Part shown: positions 56,001-64,000 of the stretch, in pieces
How the letters are laid out: each line of letters starts with the position of its first letter
How positions within the stretch are numbered: the first letter of the stretch is position 1
Notes under the pieces: model-generated
Told to the model about the DNA's origin: nothing
Databases searched by the model: none
The model's input: only the letters and a program-made list of their open reading frames with translations
Origin: Bacteroidales bacterium 6E
GTDB taxonomy: Bacteria > Bacteroidota > Bacteroidia > Bacteroidales > Prolixibacteraceae
Assembly (NCBI GenBank): GCA_001270045.2
Contig: DF970686.1
Span: 124,001 to 188,000 of the forward strand
Direction of reading: 5' to 3'
DNA: 64,000 nt
Translations under genes and position numbers: made by a program

Positions 56001-57152
56001 TTAAGGTTTGAAAGGTTTCGGGATATACCATTCAAACTTTTCACGGTACTTTTCAGTGACCTCTTTCCAGATGATTGAATGGTCACGCGTCTGATTCATC
56101 AACTGATAGGCATGTTCGGTCATGCCATCCATGGCCGTACCATACCTGTAAAACAATTCCCTGAATTCCAGAAAGGAAATCCCGGTCTGTTTGGAGATGT
56201 CAAAGGCAGTTTCCATGACATCTTCAACAGGAGGCCCACCAGCATTGGGGGCTACCATCAGGTGAAAGCCATGCAGTTTTTTTGATGGTGGTTTATTGAA
56301 GAGTTTTATGTCATTTACCAAACGCTTGTTCCAATCAGTTTTTTTCACGGTCAAGCCAATCAATTCCCTGATTGCATCAGCCAACACTTCAGGATCATTC
56401 GATTTTCCCATTGAGGCTTTCAATTGCCCTTCCCTGTCGTTGAGTTCCAGAAAATCATTTTGAAATGGAACTCGCAACAAGAAACCTGGCCAGGGCGACA
56501 ATCCCATTTCTATTTCAGGACGGTTGACCGCTTGACCTTCAACAATGCTATGAGCAATCACCATTTTTCGGGCTCCGGATATCTTATCATCCAAAATGAC
56601 CTCTGTCCCTGAAATTTCAACTTCGACATAATTGAGGACAACACCTCCCCTGAGATGAATCTCCTTGCATATCTCCATAATCATGCGCCCAACGTTGACT
56701 TTCCATTCACGAAAGGCAAAACCTGTCATCAGCTTGGGAAAGGCCACATCCGGGATATTGATATTTGACACATTGACCCATTGGGAGGCATGATGTAAAT
56801 GATAGCCCATCAGCCAATCAATCCAACCAAGCCTTCCGGAAGAGATACCTGTCCGTAACCAAATGGTTGTCACCGGGCGAAAAAGGTGGGAAGCCATTTT
56901 TGCCCAGTTGAATAATGCCCGCGATTTGCGCACTAACCCCGGAACTTGCAACCAGGTCAAAGGCAAAAGTGGAATGGGTTGCCAATCATCATCTCTGGGC
57001 ATATCATCACGAAAAAGAACCATCACCTTTTTCCCGTCCAATATTTCTGCCAATGCAACCAAAAGTTGGTTCAATTCCGGATTTACCCAGATTTCGAAAG
57101 GTATCCCATCCTCTATTTTTTGCCAGATCCCTTCCCTGTTTGTCTCTTTCAT
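56001..57152 (-). CDS. GlpD/DAO-like protein with lost FAD-binding motif
   Basis: A 383-residue intact frame without signal peptide. Several segments resemble FAD-dependent glycerol-3-phosphate dehydrogenase in order: strand-turn PFEIWVNPELNQLLVAL at 18-34 where GxGxxG should be, KKVMVLFRDDM at 41-51, MASHLFRPVTTIWL at 86-99, GGVVLNYVEVEISG at 169-182 and YRYGTAMDGMTEHAYQLM at 335-352. The glycine-rich nucleotide motif is absent (NPELNQ), and the GTSxxS and substrate-site segments are not seen, so classic FAD chemistry is unlikely. It is shorter than GlpD (500 or more). The likeness is remote, and an unrelated conserved family is possible. It is divergent from the Ig-like lipoprotein gene and 67 bp upstream of rnr on the same strand. 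Confidence 0.5.
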   Translation of the reverse strand: MKETNREGIWQKIEDGIPFEIWVNPELNQLLVALAEILDGKKVMVLFRDDMPRDDDWQPIPLLPLTWLQVPGLVRKSRALFNWAKMASHLFRPVTTIWLRTGISSGRLGWIDWLMGYHLHHASQWVNVSNINIPDVAFPKLMTGFAFREWKVNVGRMIMEICKEIHLRGGVVLNYVEVEISGTEVILDDKISGARKMVIAHSIVEGQAVNRPEIEMGLSPWPGFLLRVPFQNDFLELNDREGQLKASMGKSNDPEVLADAIRELIGLTVKKTDWNKRLVNDIKLFNKPPSKKLHGFHLMVAPNAGGPPVEDVMETAFDISKQTGISFLEFRELFYRYGTAMDGMTEHAYQLMNQTRDHSIIWKEVTEKYREKFEWYIPKPFKP

Positions 57153-57219
57153 GCAATATACAAAATTGCGAATTTACGTTAATTAACAAGGGCTAACCCT
57201 CAATTCATGAATCATTTTG

Positions 57220-57227
57220 TATGTTTG
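57220..57227 (+). promoter_or_regulatory. Candidate -7 box for the Ig-like lipoprotein operon
   Basis: TATGTTTG matches TAnnTTTG. It overlaps an in-frame ATG at 57221, so it supports the later ATG at 57266 (about 38 bp downstream) as the real start. No -33 TTG is evident. Confidence 0.4.
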
Positions 57228-57265
57228 TACTCCGGTTTTTTGCCGGAATTTTTGAACAATTTGCA

Positions 57266-59212
57266 ATGCATAGGTTACGGATCAAGATAGAAAACAGCCT
57301 TCTTACACTGGTTTTTGCCATAATCATCTCGATGGCATTATATACTTCCTGCGCCAACCAGGGGATGCCGACTGGTGGACCAAAGGACTCCATACCTCCG
57401 ATTCTGATTGAGACTTCACCAGCCTATCATGCATTGAATTTCTCAGGTAAAGAAGTCAGTCTTACATTCAATGAATATATCATTTCAGATGCCGTATCCG
57501 AACAGTTGGTAGTATCTCCCCCACTTCAGAAAAGGCCATCCATCAGGACAAAATCGAAATCACTCATCGTTTCCTTTAACGAGGATCTGAAATCGGATAT
57601 GACCTACTCGCTTGACTTTAAGAACTCTGTAGCCGACAACAACGAACGTAATCCTTACAAAAGCCTGCGAATGATATTCAGCACAGGCTCCCAAATCGAT
57701 ACGCTCAGGGTGGCTGGTGCCGTCAAGAATGCATTCAATCTTGAATCTACCGAAAAAATTCTGGTGATGTTGCATCAGAATCTCAACGATACCGCCATTA
57801 GCAGCACCATCCCTGATTATGTGGCCCGGACTGATGAAAAGGGAATTTTTCTTTTCGACAATGTCAAGGCAGGTACTTACAAACTTTTTGCGGTCAATGA
57901 TGCCAACCAGAACCTGATGTACGATTCGGGCGCCGAGGAAATTGCCTTTGCCGACAGCCTGATCATACCTACTGCCGAATTCAGGGCTGAACCTGATACA
58001 CTGGCCAAAGGCGCCGATTCCCTGCTAATTGCCGGAAATACCTATTTCTTCCCTGAGCCGGTATATCTCAGGACATTCATGGAAGATTTCTTCGATCAGT
58101 TTCTGGAAAAATCGGTACGTGACACACGGCATAAAAGCACTCTGGTATTCAGTGAACCGGTTACCGACACATTGGATATCAAGCTACTGGGATTCGAAAA
58201 CGAATACCCGTTCATCCTGGAGCCCAATCCTGCTTTCGATTCAATAACCGTTTGGCTTACCGATACACTCATTGCATCAAACGATACCCTGAAATTCAGG
58301 CTGACATATACAGATATTGATTCGTTGGACCAAAGATTCCTAAAGACCGATACCGTAAACATGGTATTTACCGACAGGGCAACTCGTTCCGAATCAAGAA
58401 GGCGTAGCCGTGACGAAGACGAAGTACCGGAAATTGTGCAATTCAGTTTTTCGGATAATATCAAGACAACGGGATTTGACCTGAATCTTCCGGTCACTTT
58501 GTATTCCCCGGAACCCATCGATACATTTGATTTTTCGTCGGTACGGATCATCATGGCCGAAGATCTCGCCCAAACACCTCTGCCCATCACCATCCAAAAA
58601 GATACCATCGAATACAGGACCTGGCAAATCAGGTATAACTGGGAACCCAATATGTCATATTTGCTGGAAGTCGATTCGGCAGCGGCCCGCAATATTTATG
58701 GCATTACCAACAGGAAAATTTCCAGAAAATTCACCACACAGAAAGATGATTATTACGGAAGTATTATTCTGCAACTTGCATCGGTAAGTGAGCCAATGCT
58801 TATTCAGTTGCTTGACAACAGCAAGGATGAAAAGGTTATCAAAACTCTTCATGCACAGACAGATGGCAGCGTGTCGTTTGATTTTCTGGCTCCCAACAAA
58901 TACAAGATTAAGTTCATTTACGATACCAACAACAACGGAAAATGGGATACAGGATCCCTGAAAACTGGGATTCAGCCTGAAAAGGTTGCCTACTTCCCTG
59001 AAATCATCAAAGTACGTTCGAACTGGGAAAATGAATATCCTTGGGATGTCACTCCAAATCCCGAATATCCTAAGAAGCTGATTGACAAGGAAGAGGAAGA
59101 GATGCGCAGGAAAAAAGAACAGGAAGAACGGCAGAAACAAGATGAACAGGAACGTGAACCTGTACAAATGGATTTCGGAGGCCGGTCGCTCGGAATGCCA
59201 AGGGCCAGATAA
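57266..59212 (+). CDS. Ig-like (Big_5-type) domain lipoprotein
   Basis: A lipoprotein signal ends at YTSCANQG (Cys about residue 29), followed by the conserved opening MPTGGPKDSIPPILIETSP. An Ig-like domain of the Big_5 sort (VSLTFNEYIISDAVSEQLVV) occupies about 45-135, then beta-rich repeats follow, with a polar C-terminal tail of E/K/R/Q residues (EEEEMRRKKEQEERQKQDEQ). Proteins like this sit in a conserved Bacteroidota cluster with a DUF3108 protein directly downstream, as here (11 bp). Function is unknown; a cell-envelope role is likely. I chose the ATG at 57266 because it begins at the signal peptide. Confidence 0.85.
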   Translation: MHRLRIKIENSLLTLVFAIIISMALYTSCANQGMPTGGPKDSIPPILIETSPAYHALNFSGKEVSLTFNEYIISDAVSEQLVVSPPLQKRPSIRTKSKSLIVSFNEDLKSDMTYSLDFKNSVADNNERNPYKSLRMIFSTGSQIDTLRVAGAVKNAFNLESTEKILVMLHQNLNDTAISSTIPDYVARTDEKGIFLFDNVKAGTYKLFAVNDANQNLMYDSGAEEIAFADSLIIPTAEFRAEPDTLAKGADSLLIAGNTYFFPEPVYLRTFMEDFFDQFLEKSVRDTRHKSTLVFSEPVTDTLDIKLLGFENEYPFILEPNPAFDSITVWLTDTLIASNDTLKFRLTYTDIDSLDQRFLKTDTVNMVFTDRATRSESRRRSRDEDEVPEIVQFSFSDNIKTTGFDLNLPVTLYSPEPIDTFDFSSVRIIMAEDLAQTPLPITIQKDTIEYRTWQIRYNWEPNMSYLLEVDSAAARNIYGITNRKISRKFTTQKDDYYGSIILQLASVSEPMLIQLLDNSKDEKVIKTLHAQTDGSVSFDFLAPNKYKIKFIYDTNNNGKWDTGSLKTGIQPEKVAYFPEIIKVRSNWENEYPWDVTPNPEYPKKLIDKEEEEMRRKKEQEERQKQDEQEREPVQMDFGGRSLGMPRAR

Positions 59213-59223
59213 GTATTCATCAC

Positions 59224-60027
59224 ATGAAAAAAATCCTCATATATCTGACCTTTGTCTGGGTATTGTTTTCTCCTCTGCTTTCATCAGGACAAAGGATAAA
59301 TGTTTTAAGGCCAGGCGAAAAGCTGACATATGGAGCCTATTATAACTGGCATTTCATCTGGATCAGAAGCGGGCAAATACATTTATCCCTCAAAACCAGG
59401 AATACACAAGCAGGTGAAAGATGGCAGATCAGTGCCGAAGCGCACACGTTTAAGTCATATGATCGCCTTTACAAAATTCGAGATACCATTGAAACCACGG
59501 TGAAACCATATACCCTTGAACCTGAGTACTACTTGCAGAGCTTCAACCATGGGAATGAACATTCATTTTATGAATACAGGGTTCCTCCTCCAGGGAAATA
59601 TATCTATTCAGATGTACGAAGGTTCAAAAAACCCGCTTTCAAGGATACGCTCAAGGTTGTTCCGGGCATAAGGGATATGTTGGCCATGGCATACGAATTC
59701 AGGAGCCATGACTACAGCAAACTGAAAATCGGGCAGAAAGTCCCCTTTACCATGCTGGTCGATAACGAAGTCCATTCGATCTTTTATCGCTATTTAGGGA
59801 AAGAAACTATCACGACAAGAGATAAAGTGGCTTTCTCATGCCATAAATTTTCCATACTTTTACTGCAGGGCGATTTCTTCCCGGGCGGTGAATACCTCAA
59901 GGTATGGATTGAAGACGGACCACACCACCTGCCGGTCATGGTTGAAACCAAGATTCTTGTCGGGTCAGTCAAAGCCATTCTGGAATCGGCCGAAATCAAC
60001 GGATCACCCGTTAAATTTGAATTTTAA
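59224..60027 (+). CDS. DUF3108-family exported protein
   Basis: A 267-residue protein with a signal peptide (1-20, ending SSGQ). The mature N-terminus NVLRPGEKLTYGAYYNWHF matches DUF3108, which reads as a beta-rich LolA/VioE-like fold, as do GVPG-like segments such as VVPGIRDMLAMAYEFRSHDY near 145 and PGGEYLKVWIEDGPHHLPVM near 220. Function is not known. It is probably periplasmic or lipid-associated. It starts 11 bp after the Ig-like lipoprotein and 11 bp before the small protein, so the three genes appear to be one operon. Confidence 0.88.
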   Translation: MKKILIYLTFVWVLFSPLLSSGQRINVLRPGEKLTYGAYYNWHFIWIRSGQIHLSLKTRNTQAGERWQISAEAHTFKSYDRLYKIRDTIETTVKPYTLEPEYYLQSFNHGNEHSFYEYRVPPPGKYIYSDVRRFKKPAFKDTLKVVPGIRDMLAMAYEFRSHDYSKLKIGQKVPFTMLVDNEVHSIFYRYLGKETITTRDKVAFSCHKFSILLLQGDFFPGGEYLKVWIEDGPHHLPVMVETKILVGSVKAILESAEINGSPVKFEF

Positions 60028-60038
60028 AACCTTAGAAT

Positions 60039-60326
60039 ATGGCAAGTATACGCAGTTTGAAAAAGGACATTGATTATTTGATGTCGCTGGTTCTTGAAGA
60101 ATGTCTTTATGTAATGGAAAACCTACCGGAAGCGGAACAAGAGAAAGCAATGGAAATTGCGAGAAAAATCGTTGCAGGGCATTATGAACTGCGCATGAGG
60201 GTCAACCATCCCGATGGCAAAGACAATCCGGCCATAGTGAAAACTTACATGAAAAAGGTGGTCGACGATTTATATGCCAAAGCCAATTCTGCCCTCGAAG
60301 AACTATCGGCACTCACAGGGAAATAG
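60039..60326 (+). CDS. Small conserved helical cytosolic protein, unknown function
   Basis: A 95-residue acidic-helical protein with no signal or membrane segment. The pattern (SLKKDIDYLMSLVLEECLYV, YMKKVVDDLYAKANSALEEL) suggests a helical bundle. I do not recognise a named domain. It is the last gene of the Ig-like lipoprotein/DUF3108 cluster, 11 bp after DUF3108. Confidence 0.82.
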   Translation: MASIRSLKKDIDYLMSLVLEECLYVMENLPEAEQEKAMEIARKIVAGHYELRMRVNHPDGKDNPAIVKTYMKKVVDDLYAKANSALEELSALTGK

Positions 60327-60377
60327 AAATCCAAAATATCCCTACAAATAGGTATTTCGTGACACAAAAGCAGAACC

Positions 60378-60385
60378 TACTTTTG
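60378..60385 (+). promoter_or_regulatory. Candidate -7 box for the His-rich protein/TonB receptor unit
   Basis: TACTTTTG matches TAnnTTTG. It lies 22 bp before the GTG at 60408, and the -33 region is only a weak match (TTTCG). Confidence 0.4.
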
Positions 60386-60407
60386 TCAGGTCATTTAATA
60401 CCGGAAA

Positions 60408-60764
60408 GTGAGAAGTTGCCGTAAATATCTGTTACTGCCGTTGCTATTGGGATATTTCATGGTTACCTATACGGTTACCAGAAATAAACATTGTCATATT
60501 CTGGCAGACGGCAGGATGATTTTTCACTTCCATCCCGTCGACCACGACCAAAACCTGCCACTCAGGAATCACACACATTCAACTGGAAACATTTATGATT
60601 TCCAGGTCAATTTTCTGGATTATCAGGAACCTTCTGTCTTCAGAAATGAACTAGTTATTCCCGTAATTCAGAGTAAAGAACCTTTTACCGACAACCAACA
60701 CTTCATTGAAAAGTCGATTCTTATACATGGTCCCCTTCGGGCGCCACCTTGTAAAAACAGTTAG
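60408..60764 (+). CDS. Small His-rich exported protein upstream of a TonB receptor
   Basis: A 118-residue protein starting with GTG at 60408, with a hydrophobic N-terminus (KYLLLPLLLGYFMVTYTV) followed by histidine-rich segments: KHCHILADGRMIFHFHPVDH near 27-46 and NHTHSTGN near 54. The histidine content and pairing with a TonB-dependent receptor 45 bp downstream suggest metal binding in the periplasm. I do not recognise a family. The GTG start is uncertain and a later start is possible, but no in-frame ATG precedes the hydrophobic segment. Confidence 0.65.
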   Translation: MRSCRKYLLLPLLLGYFMVTYTVTRNKHCHILADGRMIFHFHPVDHDQNLPLRNHTHSTGNIYDFQVNFLDYQEPSVFRNELVIPVIQSKEPFTDNQHFIEKSILIHGPLRAPPCKNS

Positions 60765-60808
60765 TCTACATTATTCATATTCTGTTTTTACCAAAATCCA
60801 ATTTTTCA

Positions 60809-63172
60809 ATGAAATCAACCATACTGATTCTGATACTGATATGCTCGGTATCCAACCTTACTGCCCATGAGCCAGTAAAAAAAACATTATCAACCGGCAC
60901 TCTTTCCGGGAAAATTGAATCCCAGGGAGAATTGGTACCATTTGCCAGTATATTCGTGCAAGGAACCACCATAGGAGTTTCGGCCGATGCGCATGGACAA
61001 TTCAACCTAAGAAATATCCCGGGAGGCAATCATATCGTTGTATTTTCGGCGGTCGGATATCGCACCTACAGCAGAGAAGTCATTATTGAAGATGGCAATA
61101 CCGTCAATCTTTCCATCAACCTTGAACCCGACAATATTGGCATTGAACAGGTTGTTATCTCAGCCAACCGTAACGCCGGAAGCCGAAAAGAATCAAGTTC
61201 CATTGTCAACAGCATTAATCCAAAGCTTTTTGACAGGATGCAAAGTGTTACCCTTAGTGAAGGACTCAACTTTACCCCCGGCCTCCGGATGGAAAACAAT
61301 TGCCAGAATTGTGGGTTTTCACAAGTACGAATGAATGGACTGGAAGGGCCATACACCCAAATCCTGATCAATTCAAGGCCCGTTTTTAGCGGCCTTGCAG
61401 GCGTATATGGTCTCGAACTCATACCAGTGAACATGATTGAGAGGGTGGAAGTCGTCAGGGGTGGGGGCTCTGCCATGTATGGCAGCAATGCCATTGCAGG
61501 TACGATCAATATGATAACAAAGGATCCGATAAATAATACTTTTAGCCTTTCCTCATCATATGGAATGACTGGAATCGGGATTTCAGGATTTTCCACCGAA
61601 CCCGATTTCAACCTTAACGCAAACGGTTCGCTGGTGTCGGAGCAAAACCACCAGGGATTGAGCTTTTACGGTTTCCACAGGAAAAGAAATCCCTATGATG
61701 CCAATGGGGATGGATTCTCCGAACTTTCCTCCATTGACAACACAACATTTGGTTCCCGTTTATTTCGCAGAACTGGTACCCGGGGCAAAATATCATTAGA
61801 CTATTTCCGGATATATGAATATCGAAGGGGCGGGAACAATTTTGATAAACCATTACACGAGTCGGATATCGCGGAAAGTACGACACATCGAATCAATTCG
61901 GCCTCACTGACTTTTGATCAGCTATTCAGGGATGTTGACAAGCTCTCCGGATGGATTTCTGCAGTAGAGGTTGACAGGGGATCCTATTATGGTGCAAACC
62001 ATGATCCATCAGCTTATGGCCAGACCGATGACTTGTCATTATCCACGGGAGTCCAGTATGTAAGGCATAGCGACAATTTTTTATTTGCACCGGCAACAAT
62101 CACCTCTGGTACCGAATATGCCTTTAATCAACTGAAGGATAAAAAGAACGACTACGTAGATCCTTCCAGTATGATAACCGTGAAAGGAACTCAGGTTGCA
62201 CATCAGAAAATCAACACTTTTTCGGCTTTCTCACAGAGCGAATGGAGATTATCATCCCTTTTGATTTCAGCCGGACTCAGATTTGACAAATATCAGATTG
62301 ATGATATCATCAATCGTTCAGGAGAACTGACAGGAAATGTGCTAAGTCCCCGAATCAGCTTGCTTTGGCATGCCTCAGAAGATTTGCAGTTCAGGACTTC
62401 CTTTGCACGGGGATTCAGGGCTCCGCAGATATTCGATGAGGACCTGCACGTCGAGACCTCTGGAGCCAGACAGGTTCTGCATAAAAATGATGAAAACCTG
62501 AAGCAGGAAACATCAAACAGTTACTCTGCTTCCATGAATTATACCCATCAAAGACTTTTTTCCCAATATCAGTTTCTGGTCGAAGGTTTCCTCACCCATT
62601 TGGCAAATCCCTTCTCCAATGAATACGGTATGCCCGATGAGGAAGGAGTCGTTGTTTATACACGCAGAAACGCAGAAGAAGGTGCAGTGGTAAAGGGAAT
62701 TAACCTTGAGCTAAACATTTCCCCATCCAGAAGATTCCAGTTCCAGAGTGGCTTTACCCTTCAAAGCAGTGCCTATGAAGCACCCCAGGAATTCAATGAA
62801 AAACGGTTCTTCCGTTCACCCGAACATTATGGATATGCATCCATGAATTGGTCAGCAACCAACCGACTTGAACTGGCACTTTCAGGGAACTATACCGGTT
62901 CCATGCTTGTTCCCTATTTTGGGCCCAGGCTGGAAAACCCGGAAAATGGAATCCTGGTCGACTCAGACAGCTTTTTTGATACCGGAATCAAAATGAGTTA
63001 TACTTTCCCCATATTGAAATTGGGGAAAGCCCAGATTAATGCCGGGATTAAGAACCTTTTCAACTCTTATCAGGATGATTTTGATACCGGAATTGACAGG
63101 GACCCTGCTTACATATATGGTCCAGGAACCCCAAGAACCGTCTATTTTGGCATTAAACTTGGTAATTTCTGA
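60809..63172 (+). CDS. TonB-dependent outer-membrane receptor, CxxC plug, probable metal uptake
   Basis: A 787-residue receptor with signal peptide, a carboxypeptidase-regulatory-like domain (GTLSGKIESQGELVPFASIF, residues 31-115), a plug with the motif NCQNCGFSQVRMNGL (Cys at about 165 and 168) and ERVEVVRGGGSAMYGSNAIA near 212-231, then a 22-strand barrel ending VYFGIKLGNF with terminal Phe. The plug CxxC and the adjacent His-rich protein are features I associate with a Bacteroidota receptor type for a transition metal or metal chelate, but the substrate is inferred. It is not SusC-like: there is no SusD, and the plug signature differs. Confidence 0.9.
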   Translation: MKSTILILILICSVSNLTAHEPVKKTLSTGTLSGKIESQGELVPFASIFVQGTTIGVSADAHGQFNLRNIPGGNHIVVFSAVGYRTYSREVIIEDGNTVNLSINLEPDNIGIEQVVISANRNAGSRKESSSIVNSINPKLFDRMQSVTLSEGLNFTPGLRMENNCQNCGFSQVRMNGLEGPYTQILINSRPVFSGLAGVYGLELIPVNMIERVEVVRGGGSAMYGSNAIAGTINMITKDPINNTFSLSSSYGMTGIGISGFSTEPDFNLNANGSLVSEQNHQGLSFYGFHRKRNPYDANGDGFSELSSIDNTTFGSRLFRRTGTRGKISLDYFRIYEYRRGGNNFDKPLHESDIAESTTHRINSASLTFDQLFRDVDKLSGWISAVEVDRGSYYGANHDPSAYGQTDDLSLSTGVQYVRHSDNFLFAPATITSGTEYAFNQLKDKKNDYVDPSSMITVKGTQVAHQKINTFSAFSQSEWRLSSLLISAGLRFDKYQIDDIINRSGELTGNVLSPRISLLWHASEDLQFRTSFARGFRAPQIFDEDLHVETSGARQVLHKNDENLKQETSNSYSASMNYTHQRLFSQYQFLVEGFLTHLANPFSNEYGMPDEEGVVVYTRRNAEEGAVVKGINLELNISPSRRFQFQSGFTLQSSAYEAPQEFNEKRFFRSPEHYGYASMNWSATNRLELALSGNYTGSMLVPYFGPRLENPENGILVDSDSFFDTGIKMSYTFPILKLGKAQINAGIKNLFNSYQDDFDTGIDRDPAYIYGPGTPRTVYFGIKLGNF

Positions 63173-63246
63173 TAAAAGCTGCATAGTTTTTGATGTAGAA
63201 AGGTCTGTTATTCACTTTTTTTTATCGGCCAACCGTGAAAAGTTCC

Positions 63247-63254
63247 TAATTTTG
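63247..63254 (+). promoter_or_regulatory. Candidate -7 box of the last, partial gene
   Basis: TAATTTTG matches TAnnTTTG, 29 bp before the ATG at 63284. No exact TTG at -33 was found. Confidence 0.4.
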
Positions 63255-63283
63255 CGCAGGAACGATTCATCTAATTGATTGAT

Positions 63284-64000
63284 ATGTCAGGAGAAAAGAC
63301 CATGGGCAAAAAAAATTTTCTGGGAGAAACATCGAAAGAAAAACGGAACAATATCATTGTCATTTTATTATCATTGACACTGGTGGCACTATTGGTCATG
63401 TTCTTCATGCAAAGAAACGATTACAGGCAAATAGTCGGTGAGATATCTGCAGAAAAAGATTCTATCCAATTCGAACTGAACCAGATTATCATCAGTTATG
63501 ATTCGCTAAAAACTGAAAACGATACCATCAATGAACAACTCTACTTTGCCCAGACCAAAGTGAAAGATCTTCTTTTGGAAGTGGAACAAACCAAAAGACT
63601 GAGCATTGAAAGGATTAGCCGCTACCAGAAAGAGGTTACCACACTTCGTGACATCATGCGCAACTATATTGTCCAGATTGATTCACTGAACCGCCGAAAC
63701 CAGATATTGATGGCCGAAAACCTTGAGGTAAAAGAACAAGTCAAACAAGTTGAATCACAAAATGTCCAGCTTACGCAGGAAAAGGACAGGCTGGAGCAGA
63801 ACCTGCAGCGTGCAGCCAAACTGGAGCTTTCCGACTTGTTGGCTGAAGCCGTGAATAACCGCAACCAAAGTACAAGATTCGCCAACAGGGCAAGCATGAT
63901 CAAGATCAGTTTCACCCTGAATCGAAACATCACAGCCAAAAGAGGGGCAAAAAATGTATATGTTCGGATCATGCGGCCCGACCAGCTGCTCCTGAGCAAA
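63284..64000 (+). CDS. Membrane-anchored coiled-coil protein, C-terminus beyond the window
   Basis: The frame is open from ATG 63284 to the last base (239 codons, no stop), so the gene is truncated by the window edge. A short basic N-terminus precedes one membrane segment (IIVILLSLTLVALLVMF, residues 24-40). Then a long coiled coil runs from about 45 to 200 (EISAEKDSIQFELNQI, LLLEVEQTKRLSIERI). From about 200 the sequence becomes beta-like (RASMIKISFTLNRN, VYVRIMRPDQLLLSK). Bacteroidota have many such inner-membrane, periplasm-facing coiled-coil proteins of unknown function. An alternative start at 63302 (MGKKNF) is equally plausible. Confidence 0.85.
   Translation, partial: MSGEKTMGKKNFLGETSKEKRNNIIVILLSLTLVALLVMFFMQRNDYRQIVGEISAEKDSIQFELNQIIISYDSLKTENDTINEQLYFAQTKVKDLLLEVEQTKRLSIERISRYQKEVTTLRDIMRNYIVQIDSLNRRNQILMAENLEVKEQVKQVESQNVQLTQEKDRLEQNLQRAAKLELSDLLAEAVNNRNQSTRFANRASMIKISFTLNRNITAKRGAKNVYVRIMRPDQLLLSK

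Noticed and set aside
58096-58692. 198-codon minus-strand frame opposite the Ig-like lipoprotein
   Set aside because: Serine-rich antisense shadow of a real gene.
60809-63172. TonB receptor as a second SusC
   Set aside because: No SusD partner, and the plug lacks the SusC signature; length below 800.

Overview
The window is chromosomal DNA from a member of the Bacteroidota, most likely a free-living or sediment-type relative of the Bacteroidales/Marinilabiliales. Support: a SusC/SusD/SusE outer-membrane glycan uptake locus, a type IX secretion (T9SS) C-terminal sorting domain on an amylase, TAnnTTTG-type promoter boxes, many signal peptides and lipoproteins, and a large carbohydrate-degrading repertoire (GH2, GH13 x2, GH32-like, GH51, GH65-like). 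No tRNA, rRNA, CRISPR array, transposase or phage gene was seen.

Layout. 1-13 kb: leucyl aminopeptidase, 2-amino-3-ketobutyrate CoA ligase, a TMTC-like membrane/TPR protein, glutamyl-tRNA synthetase, a GH32-fold protein whose three catalytic motifs are all altered, an aldehyde dehydrogenase, YceI and OsmC proteins, a Crp/Fnr regulator with a methyltransferase, and a secreted MORN/TonB-C-like gene broken by one amber codon. 13.6-27.8 kb: pseudouridine synthase, M16 protease, GH51 arabinofuranosidase, a small HTH protein, a 0.5-kb regulatory-looking gap with an 11-bp-period repeat, a run of plus-strand genes (membrane glycosyltransferase, Cys-cluster protein, PHP phosphatase, CPBP protease), a cytochrome c/PQQ sugar dehydrogenase fusion and cysteate synthase. 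27.9-36.1 kb: GH2 beta-galactosidase, SMP-30 lactonase, Mpl-like ligase, M19 dipeptidase, YdjC-like deacetylase.

36.1-51.7 kb is an alpha-glucan (starch/maltodextrin) utilisation locus. A T9SS-exported GH13 amylase, a SusE-like lipoprotein, a SusD carrying an inserted copy of the SusE starch-binding tandem, and SusC lie on the minus strand. They are divergent from a LacI-type regulator, a GPH/MFS sugar transporter, a shrunken GH65-derived protein and a periplasmic SusA-like GH13. Two LacI-type operators sharing a 12-bp core lie in front of susC/lacI and of the transporter, which suggests one regulon. A promoter-plus-terminator unit without an ORF (candidate small RNA) follows the SusA-like gene.

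52-64 kb: a coiled-coil secreted protein, TetR regulator, RNase R, a GlpD-like protein that has lost its FAD motif, an operon of Ig-like lipoprotein/DUF3108/small protein, a His-rich small protein with a TonB receptor (probable metal uptake), and a membrane-anchored coiled-coil protein cut by the window end.

The observations most worth a second look are the GH65-derived protein, the GH32-like protein without its catalytic triad, the SusD with the internal SusE module, the LacI operator pair, the 11-bp repeat cluster and the candidate small RNA. All family calls are from motif reading only; no search was run.
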